Below are positions 18,088-27,700 of a stretch of 64,000 nucleotides of DNA, piece after piece. Under the pieces are notes generated by a model that was not told where the DNA came from, did not search any database, and saw only the letters and a program-made list of their open reading frames with translations. Position 1 is the first letter of the stretch; every line of letters starts with the position of its first letter. The position numbers and the translations under genes are program-made. The stretch is from Chryseolinea sp. H1M3-3 (GTDB lineage Bacteria > Bacteroidota > Bacteroidia > Cytophagales > Cyclobacteriaceae). Where the stretch lies: assembly GCF_029360725.1 (NCBI RefSeq), contig NZ_JARKMY010000009.1, positions 124,001 through 188,000 on the forward strand, given 5' to 3'.

Positions 18088-21000
18088 ATGAAAGTTACCC
18101 TCCACTTCCCAAAAGGCCTTGTTCAAAAGCTCATGAGTAATGCATGGCAGTCATGGTCAATTACTTTATCAGCTATGAAGGCGTCACAGAAAATATGGTT
18201 GGTAGGATTTCTATTTTCCCTTATTTTCTTTGCCTCGTACGCGCAGAAGTCGACTGCATTATTGCCGAAAGGTGATTCTTGTCTGCGTTCTCCCCAACCG
18301 ACCAGCATCCGCTTAGGACAGCGAGCCGCGAGTTCATCTGCCCAGATACGTTTAGCGTATGTAATTCCCTCCAACCGTACTGCACAGCCCGATGGTGTAG
18401 CGGATTTTCAAAATGCTATTAAAATCGGACAACAATGGTTCAAAGAACAAATGGAGCAACTCGGCTTTGGTCCAAAGACATTTGCCGTGGAAACGGAAGC
18501 GGATGGAGTAACTCCCCTGGTACATGTAGTGCATGTTGCAGAGACAGATGATTATTTACGCGGGGATATTTGGGGCAGAACTCAGACAGCAGCCATTAAC
18601 GCTGGTCTTAGTTTATGGGCTACAGGCGAAGTGTGGGTAGTGATTCCAGAGGCCCATTTGATGTTGTCTGATGGGACGGTAACGGGAGGTATGGCCGGCG
18701 GTGCAAGTTTCGGTTCAGGAGATAATCCGGGCCTTGCAATGATCGGAAGCAATGCGTTACCCTTATTTCGGCCGGGAGCTATGACCGATGATACGTCCTA
18801 TGATGGAAAAGTATTGCCCGCCCTCGGACCTTTCCCCATGAAACAGGACGTCACGTTTTCGTGGTTTGAGGGAACCACGCTTAGTTCCCTAGCCTCGACG
18901 TGGCTAGGGGCGTTATGGCATGAGATGGGCCATGCTGTCGCTGCTCTTCCTCACGACTTCAGAAACGATGAAAATTTTCACGGCAACATTATGGGGAATG
19001 GCTTGCGAGGTACCAGAGGTAGCCTTTTCCCGGAAAAGTATCCCCAAGACTACACGCGATTGGAATATTCGTCTGCATTAATCTTAAATGGTAGTCACTA
19101 TTTTAACAACGACAAGATCGTGACGTCGGGGCCTGGTTTATCATTCTCAAACTCTGGCACAATCACGCCTGAAAACGGACACGTAAAAATTGAATTTCAG
19201 GCCACGGATGAAGATTCCCTTGCAATGGCGTATCTGGGCTACCGCGGAGAAATTGTGGCTGAACTGGTGTTAGATGGCAATGCAGTTGACACTGCGTTTA
19301 GAGTGCCATATTTTATACCCGGTGAAGTTAACCCGTTTGATTTCAGTGTGTATGACAAGCAAGGCAACAGAGCATTTAGTGGTCCATTGGATTTTTTCAT
19401 TCCGGCAGGGTACAACAAGGCTCCTATTCCCTTTATTCGTATAGAGCCACCTGTTCCGGGCCTGAATCAGCCTGTCCGCTTGGATGCCTCGCGATCATCG
19501 TCGGTTTTCTCTTTGACGGCAGCGTGGGATGTTGACAACGATGGGCAATATGATACGCCGCCGACGACCAACATGGTGACGGATTACCTTTATCAAAGTG
19601 GAGGTAATTATTTGATCAGGTTGAAATTAACAGACGACGCGGGGGCGGAGACGGTTTCCACCCCTGTGAGCGTCAAGATTCCAGGGGAGAAAAATGTTGC
19701 AATCGAAAACTTTAGATTGATCGATGCGGACAATGATAGCACTATTCGGGTCATGCAAAATAATATGGTGATACGATATAGCGCGTGGAAAGGTAAAACA
19801 TTTAGTATTGAAGCCAAACCATCCGGTGTCGTTATAGACCATATCGAATTTGAACTTACCGGTCCAATCAACCATAAACAAACAGAACGCGTTGCACCTT
19901 ATTCATTGTTTGGGGATAATCCGCCTGGTAGCTACAATGGTAAACAGTTATTGGTGGGAGATTATACGTTGACGGCGACGCCATACTCGTCTGGCGGAAA
20001 GGGAATTTCGCGGACAGTCTTCTTCCGGGTAATAGACAGCAATCTCACATCGCCTCCTGTAGTAGTATTTGACAAGACTTTTGGTGGCAAGGGTAGTGAC
20101 TATCAAGGTAAAATGATTGCCACTAACGACGGAGGTTATTTGATGGCCGGAACGTCCGATTCTAATATGTCAGGTGACAAAACGGAAAATGCTAGGGGTT
20201 CTGCAGATTATTGGATTCTTAAACTCGATTCAGAGTACAATAAGGAATGGGACAAAACCATTGGAGGAGATGGATATGATGAGCTTTGGAGTGTCGTACC
20301 TGCGTTTGACGGAGGCTATCTTCTGGCAGGATATACTACGTCTGGGCGATCGGCGGATAAAAGCGAAGACAGCAGGGGTGACTATGATTATTGGGTGGTT
20401 AAAGTTGACAAGTATGGAAACAAGCAATGGGATAGAACTTTTGGAGGCTCAGGCCAAGATCAGCTTCGTATAGCCACAACAACTCCTGATGGATGTTACC
20501 TACTTGGTGGCTTTTCGTCGTCTGATTTGTCTGGAGATAAAACGGAAGGTGGCCAAGGCGGCTACGACTACTGGATAGTAAAAATTGATCGCCATGGCAA
20601 TAAAATTTGGGATAAGACGATTGGGGGTTCAGACCGGGATTACCTTAATTCAATAATTGCTACAATTGATGGTTCATTGCTGTTTGGATTTTCCTATTCG
20701 GATTTGTCGGGCGATAAGAGTGAGAACAGTAAAGGATTGAAGGATTACTGGGTGGTGAAAATTGACGATCAGGGCAACAAGGTATGGGACAAAACCATCG
20801 GCGGTTATAATATCGAGGAACTTGAGGCTGCCATTGCTACGGATGATGGTGGGTATTTGATGGGAGGGTATTCTAATTCCGACTTATCGGGAGATAAAAG
20901 CGAGGATAGCCAAGGGGTAGGTGATTTTTGGGTTGTTAAAATCGATGCTTCCGGCAACAAACATTGGGATAGAACTTTTGGAGGAAATGAACATGAAAGC

Positions 21001-22293
21001 ATTACCAGTTTCGCCCGTACTCCGGATGGAGATTATCTATTGGGTGGCTATTCCAGGTCAGATACATCCGGAGATAAAAGTGAAGATAATAGAAGTGACC
21101 TCTTTGATGTCCCTGATTATTGGGTAGTTAAGATTGATGCCGTTGGCAATAAATTATGGGATAAAACTATAGGCGGCAATGACGGTGAGGCCATTGCAAG
21201 TATGATTGTAACTGACGAAGGTTATCTGCTGGCGGGATCTTCCAACTCAGCTGCCTCTGGAGATAAAACTACGGATAGCAAAAGTGATTTCGTTCCCGAA
21301 ATCGAACGATTTTATCCGGATTTTTGGATCGTTAAGCTACAGGAATCGGGTCCAGCTGCTGTGACAAGTCTCACACTAATAAATGCCTACACCGAGCAAC
21401 CAATCAAGCAACTCAAAAACGGCGATGTTATCCGCCTAACGGAAACCGGCAGATTCCTAGACGTTCGGGCCGATATTCCTGCTGCTAATATAACACAGGT
21501 AGATTTTCATCTAAAAGGCCCCCTTACGCATCAGCAGACAGAGCGCGTAGCACCTTATGCTTTGTTTGGCGACCTTCAAGGCAACTTCAACGGTAGATAT
21601 ATATTACCAGGCGCATATACCCTCACCGTTACGCCCTATATCAACAATAGCAAAGCAGCTAGCCTTACCGTTTCGTTTGCAGTTACCGAAGGCTTCAACA
21701 TCACAGGCTTTACGCTCATCGATGCAACGTTGGATCAACCAATAGGTGCACTTGCTGAAGGCCAGGTTATTGATCTATCGATATTGAACGACCATAAGCT
21801 CGCCGTCCGTGCTGATAGCGACCCGCTTCAACTGGAGAAGGTAGACCTCACGTTGCAAGGTCCTTTTACTTATGCGAGTACTGAGCGGGTTTATCCTTAT
21901 GCTTTATTCGGGGATGTAACACAGAATGGTTCCACGGACTACACCGGGGCTAAAATGTTTCCGGGTACTTATACCCTCACTGCTGTACCTTACTTCGGTA
22001 GTATCAAGGGGAGTGCCCATGCCATCACCTTTACAGTTATAAAAGGAGGTGCAACATACAGGCAGGTTGAGGTATATCCTATACCTTCATCGGATGTCAT
22101 CAATATCAAAAACGAAGCAAATACCACGGCTCACATTACGCTTTTAGACTTCAGCGGAAACGTTGTGTTGGATCGTACTTTACGTCAGGAATCAATTGAA
22201 CAACTCGATGTTAAGGGATTGGGAAGGGGCATTCACTATCTCAAAGTAGTTGGCCCGAAAGGAGTAGAGATTATTCGCGTGGTAATAGAGTAG
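18088..22293 (+). CDS. T9SS-secreted multidomain protein with zincin-like motif and seven-repeat propeller region
   Basis: This 1401-residue protein has an N-terminal signal segment (KIWLVGFLFSLIFFASYAQ, residues 35-53). The ATG at 18175 would give a cleaner signal peptide than 18088. Residues about 85-300 contain a protease-like domain with HEMGH at 278-282 and a later PHD at 288-290. A PKD-like domain follows near 450-530. Three related domains of about 100 residues share TERVxPYxLFGD. Between the first and second lie seven repeats of about 60 residues starting WDKTIGG or WDRTFGG and containing DYWVVKID, probably a seven-bladed beta-propeller. The last 75 residues form a type A T9SS sorting domain ending in IIRVVIE. 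It is expected to be secreted or attached to the cell surface. It stands alone. Confidence 0.88.
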   Translation: MKVTLHFPKGLVQKLMSNAWQSWSITLSAMKASQKIWLVGFLFSLIFFASYAQKSTALLPKGDSCLRSPQPTSIRLGQRAASSSAQIRLAYVIPSNRTAQPDGVADFQNAIKIGQQWFKEQMEQLGFGPKTFAVETEADGVTPLVHVVHVAETDDYLRGDIWGRTQTAAINAGLSLWATGEVWVVIPEAHLMLSDGTVTGGMAGGASFGSGDNPGLAMIGSNALPLFRPGAMTDDTSYDGKVLPALGPFPMKQDVTFSWFEGTTLSSLASTWLGALWHEMGHAVAALPHDFRNDENFHGNIMGNGLRGTRGSLFPEKYPQDYTRLEYSSALILNGSHYFNNDKIVTSGPGLSFSNSGTITPENGHVKIEFQATDEDSLAMAYLGYRGEIVAELVLDGNAVDTAFRVPYFIPGEVNPFDFSVYDKQGNRAFSGPLDFFIPAGYNKAPIPFIRIEPPVPGLNQPVRLDASRSSSVFSLTAAWDVDNDGQYDTPPTTNMVTDYLYQSGGNYLIRLKLTDDAGAETVSTPVSVKIPGEKNVAIENFRLIDADNDSTIRVMQNNMVIRYSAWKGKTFSIEAKPSGVVIDHIEFELTGPINHKQTERVAPYSLFGDNPPGSYNGKQLLVGDYTLTATPYSSGGKGISRTVFFRVIDSNLTSPPVVVFDKTFGGKGSDYQGKMIATNDGGYLMAGTSDSNMSGDKTENARGSADYWILKLDSEYNKEWDKTIGGDGYDELWSVVPAFDGGYLLAGYTTSGRSADKSEDSRGDYDYWVVKVDKYGNKQWDRTFGGSGQDQLRIATTTPDGCYLLGGFSSSDLSGDKTEGGQGGYDYWIVKIDRHGNKIWDKTIGGSDRDYLNSIIATIDGSLLFGFSYSDLSGDKSENSKGLKDYWVVKIDDQGNKVWDKTIGGYNIEELEAAIATDDGGYLMGGYSNSDLSGDKSEDSQGVGDFWVVKIDASGNKHWDRTFGGNEHESITSFARTPDGDYLLGGYSRSDTSGDKSEDNRSDLFDVPDYWVVKIDAVGNKLWDKTIGGNDGEAIASMIVTDEGYLLAGSSNSAASGDKTTDSKSDFVPEIERFYPDFWIVKLQESGPAAVTSLTLINAYTEQPIKQLKNGDVIRLTETGRFLDVRADIPAANITQVDFHLKGPLTHQQTERVAPYALFGDLQGNFNGRYILPGAYTLTVTPYINNSKAASLTVSFAVTEGFNITGFTLIDATLDQPIGALAEGQVIDLSILNDHKLAVRADSDPLQLEKVDLTLQGPFTYASTERVYPYALFGDVTQNGSTDYTGAKMFPGTYTLTAVPYFGSIKGSAHAITFTVIKGGATYRQVEVYPIPSSDVINIKNEANTTAHITLLDFSGNVVLDRTLRQESIEQLDVKGLGRGIHYLKVVGPKGVEIIRVVIE

Positions 22294-22310
22294 GGGAGTA
22301 TAGACCCGCT

Positions 22311-23378
22311 ACGCCGTTGTTGGTCTTGTGGGTGAGACCGAGCGTTGGTGACCAACGACCGCAGGCAATCGGATAACAGATTTCGATAGCACACGGGCTC
22401 CTGTGAATGGAAAAATTCAAATGGAAGAACAAACGGAATTAGCGTTGAACTTTGAACCGCGCACTTCCAAAACCTGTCATCCAAGTTCGTGCGGTTGTTG
22501 GTGGACCTCACGCACCGGCCCCGCGCAACACCAACAACGGCGGGTATGGCGCACTAGTCCCGACGCCGTTGTTGGTCTTGTGCGGTAGACCGCGCGTTGC
22601 TGACCAACGACCGCAGGCAGTCGGATAACAGATTTCGATAGCACACGGACTACCGTGAATGGGAAAATTCAAGTGAAAGAACAAACGGAATTAGCGTTGA
22701 ACTTTGAACCGTAAACTTCCAAATCCTGTCATCCAAGTTCGTGCGGTTGTTGGTGGAGCTCACGCACAAGCTCCGCGCAACACCAACAACGGCGGGTATG
22801 GCGCACTTGTCCCGACGCCGTTGTTGGTCTTGTGGGTGAGACCGAGCGTTGGTGACCAACGACTGCAGGCAACCGGAATAACAGATTTTGATAGCACACG
22901 GGCTCCTGTGAATGGAAAAATTCAAATGGAAGAACAAACGGAAGTAGCGTTGAGGTTTGAACCGTAAACTTCCAAATCCTGTCATCCAAGTTCGTGCGGT
23001 TGTTGGTGGAGCTCACGCACAAGCTCCGCGCAACACCAACAACGGCGGGTATGGCGCGCTTGTCCCGACGCCGTTGTTGGTGTTGTGGGTGAGACCGAGC
23101 GTTGTGACCAACGACTGCAGGCAAGAGGAATATCAGATTTTGATAGCACACGGGCTCCTGTGAATGGAAAAATTCAAATGGAAGAACAAACGGAAGTAGC
23201 GTTGAGGTTTGAACCGTAAACTTCCAAACCCTGTCATCAAAGTTCGTGCGGTTGTTGGTGGACCTCACGCACTGGCTCCGCGCAACACCAACAACGGCGG
23301 GTATGGCGCACTTGTCGTTCACTTTCAATTCCTGTCATCCGGGTTCGTGCTTTTGTTGGTACTCCGCGCAACACCCGC
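22311..23378. repeat. Four 252-bp tandem repeats plus a fragment
   Basis: Units begin with ACGCCGTTGTTGGT at 22311, 22563, 22815 and 23068, giving periods of 252, 252 and 253 bp; a shortened fifth piece runs to about 23378. Each full unit contains ACCAACAACGGCG and CGCCGTTGTTGGT, a perfect 13-bp stem (for example 22529-22541 with 22564-22576) around a 22-base loop that spans the unit boundary. Another constant part reads AGAACAAACGGAA. Open frames occur on both strands in each unit, but they simply mirror the repeat. The array fills almost the whole gap between the T9SS cargo and the glycosylase gene. Confidence 0.9.
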
Positions 23379-23464
23379 ATTCCAACCTCATGATTAGATA
23401 ATTTTGTCAAAACTTAACGCTTCAACGACCGACGCTCATTAGATTTGGAAAAGTTAAATCATCG

Positions 23465-24664
23465 ATGAGCCGAGTCATTCTCACACCATCCGAAGCAAGA
23501 AAAATTGTCCTTTACGCGGCAGGATTGTCAAAACCAGCGCAGTTTGGAAAGGGGAAAGAAGCTGTATTCAAAGTCATCAACCATCTTGGATTTCTTCAGC
23601 TCGACACGCAATATGTCGTAGAGCGTGCTCATCATCACATGCTCGCTACAAGGGTGCCGAATTATAGACCAGAATGGCTCGAAGAGTTGCAGTCGGAGGG
23701 AAGGATCTTCGAATTCCTGACTTCCGATGCCGGATACATGCCTACCAACGATTTTCGATTCTCGTTGCCGCTAAAAGAAACCTTCAAAGCCAGGAGGAAA
23801 AACATGACCGTTACAGAAATAAATTTGATGAACAAAGTACTTGACAGAATCAGCCGTGAAGGTCCGCTGATGGCAAAAGATTTTGAAAACGACCGTGTAG
23901 TGAAAAGCAAAGGGTGGTGGGATTGGCGCCCTTCCAAGATCGCATTGGAACGGCTTTATCTTGAAGGAAGCCTGATGACATTGCGGAAAAAGAATTTTCA
24001 AAAAGTCTACGACCTCTCGTACAATGCCGTACCCTCGGATACAGACACGACATTGCCAACAGCCGAAGAATTTGCAAGACATATTGTGCACCGTTCATTG
24101 CACAGACTCGGCATCGCTTATGTAAAGGAAATAGCATGGAGCGCTCGCTATGTGAAAGATAATGGTGTGCGGGAAACGATAAAGCGAATGGCGGACGACG
24201 GAGAAATCTATCCTGTAGAAGTTGATGGATTGAAAGGACCTCTTTACATGCTTCCTCAATATGTTAAAAAGAAAGTCACCATATCCGGCGATGCATTTAT
24301 CCTTTCACCTTTCGACGTGCTGAATGTTTTCAGACACCGCCTGAAAGATTTTTTCAATTTCGATTACCAGGTGGAATGTTTCGTACCAAAGGAGAAACGG
24401 AAGTATGGATATTTTTCATTGCCAATTCTCGTCGGTGACGTATTTGTGGCGCGGATGGATTCTAAAGCAGATCGAAAAAATGGAATCTTGAATATTCACA
24501 ACATCCACATCGAACCGACGAAACTCACCAAGCCAACGATCATGAAAATTTGTGATGCTGTTAGAAGTTTTGCCCAATTCAATCAATGTGAAGGCATCGT
24601 TGTTGAAAAATCAAATGACAAGGCGCTGGCGAAAGTTATGCGACACGAGTTAGGTGGCCAGTAA
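23465..24664 (+). CDS. ycaQ: YcaQ/AlkX-like DNA glycosylase (winged-helix family)
   Basis: A 399-residue protein of the HTH_42/YcaQ family, which includes AlkZ and AlkX glycosylases that remove bulky alkyl adducts and unhook interstrand crosslinks. The catalytic motif is Q45-L46-D47 in GFLQLDTQYVVERAHHHML, matching the QxD form of AlkX rather than the QxQ form of AlkZ. Further family blocks are YRPEWLEELQSEGRIFEF, GWWDWRPSKIALERLYLEG, RSLHRLGIA and LSPFDVLNVFRHRLKDFFNFDY. Tandem winged-helix domains and a C-terminal beta-barrel are expected. It acts on chromosomal DNA. It follows the 252-bp repeat array directly and has no operon partner. Confidence 0.85.
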   Translation: MSRVILTPSEARKIVLYAAGLSKPAQFGKGKEAVFKVINHLGFLQLDTQYVVERAHHHMLATRVPNYRPEWLEELQSEGRIFEFLTSDAGYMPTNDFRFSLPLKETFKARRKNMTVTEINLMNKVLDRISREGPLMAKDFENDRVVKSKGWWDWRPSKIALERLYLEGSLMTLRKKNFQKVYDLSYNAVPSDTDTTLPTAEEFARHIVHRSLHRLGIAYVKEIAWSARYVKDNGVRETIKRMADDGEIYPVEVDGLKGPLYMLPQYVKKKVTISGDAFILSPFDVLNVFRHRLKDFFNFDYQVECFVPKEKRKYGYFSLPILVGDVFVARMDSKADRKNGILNIHNIHIEPTKLTKPTIMKICDAVRSFAQFNQCEGIVVEKSNDKALAKVMRHELGGQ

Positions 24665-24758
24665 GGAAAATACAAACTGTCGGAGGCTTCCATTGGGGAC
24701 TGATAATTATTGGAATAAAATCGCCTGCTGCTTAAGTAAATTCCCGCAAAAGACCAAC

Positions 24759-27700
24759 TTAATACACCACGACCCGTTTGCTTCGATTTACAATCCCATC
24801 TTCAAATATAATAAGGTACACACCCGCCGGAAGCTGTATGGGATATGTTTCAATCACCCCTAACGGATGGTCAATAGTGGTTGTATGCACCAATCGGCCG
24901 GTCACTTCATAGATTTTTACAATGCCCCGGAGCGATCCAACATCAATTGAGAAATACTTTCGTGCTGGATTCGGGTAAACCGACCAACCGGCATCCGTGA
25001 TATCTTCTATACCTGTTATGAGATCGGCCGGCATGTTGTACGAGCGAGAATACTCGGAGCAACCCCCTTTCATAACGAACACCCTATACGTTCCAGTTTC
25101 ACCGTTGTACGGGATGGAGGCGCTGTTCGAGTTGAAAATATACGAACCATTCATAGACCAAGCATAGTAGTCACCATCTTTCTCGCCGACCTCGAGTGTG
25201 TTTTCCGAGCCGTATATCTCTGTATTAATCGTAATTGGCGTTACCGTCACCGCTATGGGCTCGCTCTCACATCCATCCAAGGTCTGGGTGACATAATAAG
25301 AACGTTTTGTCGCTTCAACACTAAAATAAGCGTTGTTGCTCAACAATTGCGTTTTGTCTTTTGCCCCGTACCATCGGATGTTTTGCCCTGAAGCAGATAA
25401 TGAAAGACTGCCCGAATAATTTTCGCAATATGTTACAAGTGTGTTTGCCGCCGGCGCAGGTGGGGTGTCATAAATTGTTATCGCTATTCTTCGGGGAATG
25501 CCTTCATATCCATCGACGTTTTGTGTAACATACACAACTTGTGATTTCTCCGGATGGAAGTCGCCCGAGGCGATAAGATCTTTTTTCTGCCGGTCCCGAT
25601 ACCATCGTATATCAATGCCTTTCGCTTTAATGGTGACACTGCGGTCGCATCGATAAACAACGGTATCGTTGACTAGTGGCGGTGGCGGTAAAAATATAAA
25701 TGTCCCCGCTGCTGAAAGTTTTGATCCCAGGTAAGATTGGTCGACTGCCTGCACCTTCCAGGTATATTCTCCAACGGTAAGGTTGTTTAAGATTGCCTTA
25801 TCCGTGAACGTTCCGGGCTCAAGCCGCTGCCGTTCACCGGTTACAGGGTCAATGGGGCCCTTCAGTATAGGCGTTCCGTTGCGATAGATGACAACGTCAT
25901 GAGTCATTCCAGAGGCAGTGGTGTGGTCATCAGTTTCATCCCGCCAGCCCAGATGAATTCCCAGAGAATCCTGGACAGCCGACAAATTAGAAGGTGCTGC
26001 AGGTGGTGCATTCTTTATCCCTTTGCCGCCATTGACTATTTGATTCAGGAAGATTCTGCTGAACGGTTGATCGTACGAATTTTGTTGATAATTAATATAC
26101 CCTGTGACATACACGTCCAGGTCGCCGTCGTTATCAAAATCAATGATACCCGACTGGTTTAAACTAAACGTGTAGTAGGGCATTTGATACACTTCAAAAG
26201 CGCCATTGCCGGTATTTCTATAGAATGTTCCATAGGGAGATATTAATGCGATGTCCTGGTAACCATCATGGTCAAAATCGGCTACGTTAAAAGTATTTTC
26301 ACCGGACAGCAGATCGCTTGAAATCATTTCAAATGTCAGGACACCGTCTTTTATTCCCAGGTTTTTATAAAGTTTGCCGCTTGTATAGTGACTGCTGGTA
26401 AGCAGTGCAATGTCGGGCAGGCCATCGCCATTGTAATCTAGTACGGCAATTTGGTTTTCATAGGTAGAAAAAGTAATGCCCGAGTTTATCAAGCCTTGTG
26501 GGCTGGCCAGATAAAGAGCAAAAGAATTGCCTTCATAGATAATAAAATCTTCATCCCCATCGGCATCAAAGTCGGCTGTAGCTGTTACACCACCACAGCC
26601 GCTGCAATTGGGATCTTCTGTTGTATAATTGCCAACGCCATCGTTTCGCATGAATTTTTTCACGTCACCGTTCGCGCGATCTACAACGGACAGGTCAACA
26701 TCATTATCCATATCAGCATCATACCGGGATTGAATCCCATATGCGTTCTGAGTAAATGTATTGATTGCCGGACTGAAGGTTTTGTCTCCATTGTTTAAGA
26801 AAACCTCTGTTTTGTATCCTTCATTCCAAATATAACCGTGCTGATAAAGATCGGGTTTATGATCCCCATTGACATCAAAGAACTTGAATGAAGCGGTTGT
26901 TCCCAACTCAGAAGGTGTAATATCGTGTTTCACCCAGCCAGAACCAGTATTTTCAAAAGCCGCTCGGGTTAGTTCTGCATACTGGCTGTTATAAATTCTT
27001 CCTCCGTTTAAAAGAATATCCATTTTACCGTCCTGCGTATAGTCGGCAATATCCAGAGATCCATATATGTTTGGAAGTGTTGTTTCTTCTACGGTCCACA
27101 TCATTGTACTCCATTCTACAACATTCGAAGGAGAGGTAGATGTACCGTTGGATACTTCAGTAACCCTGTATTGGTATTGCTTGTTATAGCTGAGGTTTTC
27201 ATCGATAAAACTTGTGCTGCCCGCTGGCAATTCCGCTATCGTTTCGAAGGGACTTTCCGATAACTTTCTTTCAATGACAACATGTTGTTCTTGAAAAGAA
27301 CTTCCTGTCCAGGACAGTTTGATCTTATTTAGCAAGATGCGTTCCACGTTTAGATTGGTGGGACCGTGATCAATAGTTACCGGCAATTCAGCCGACCAAG
27401 GCGACGAAGCGAACGCTGCGTCGAGGGCTTGTACACGGATCTTATATGCGCCTGCAGGCAGATCGCGGATGGTATGGCTGGTTCGGTTTCCTGCATTGCC
27501 GACGGCTAGTCGGTTTCTAAAAAGACCTGAAGCATTGGTCTCTCCGTGCAGCCACGTCTTTCCAGTCGCATCTGTAATCCAGAGGTTGTAGCTTAAGAGA
27601 TTTGCGGGCGTTTTGTCATCGGCTGAAGGTTGCCAGCCTATAGTGAGATTTCCGAATGAAAACTTCGCTGTCAGGGATGTCGGTACGGAGGGGCTGGTGT

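Noticed and set aside
22403-23397. Open frames on both strands in the 252-bp tandem array, some with repeated MNRKLPNPVI starts
   Set aside because: They repeat with the DNA unit, appear in several frames at once, and contain no domain; they are a by-product of the array.
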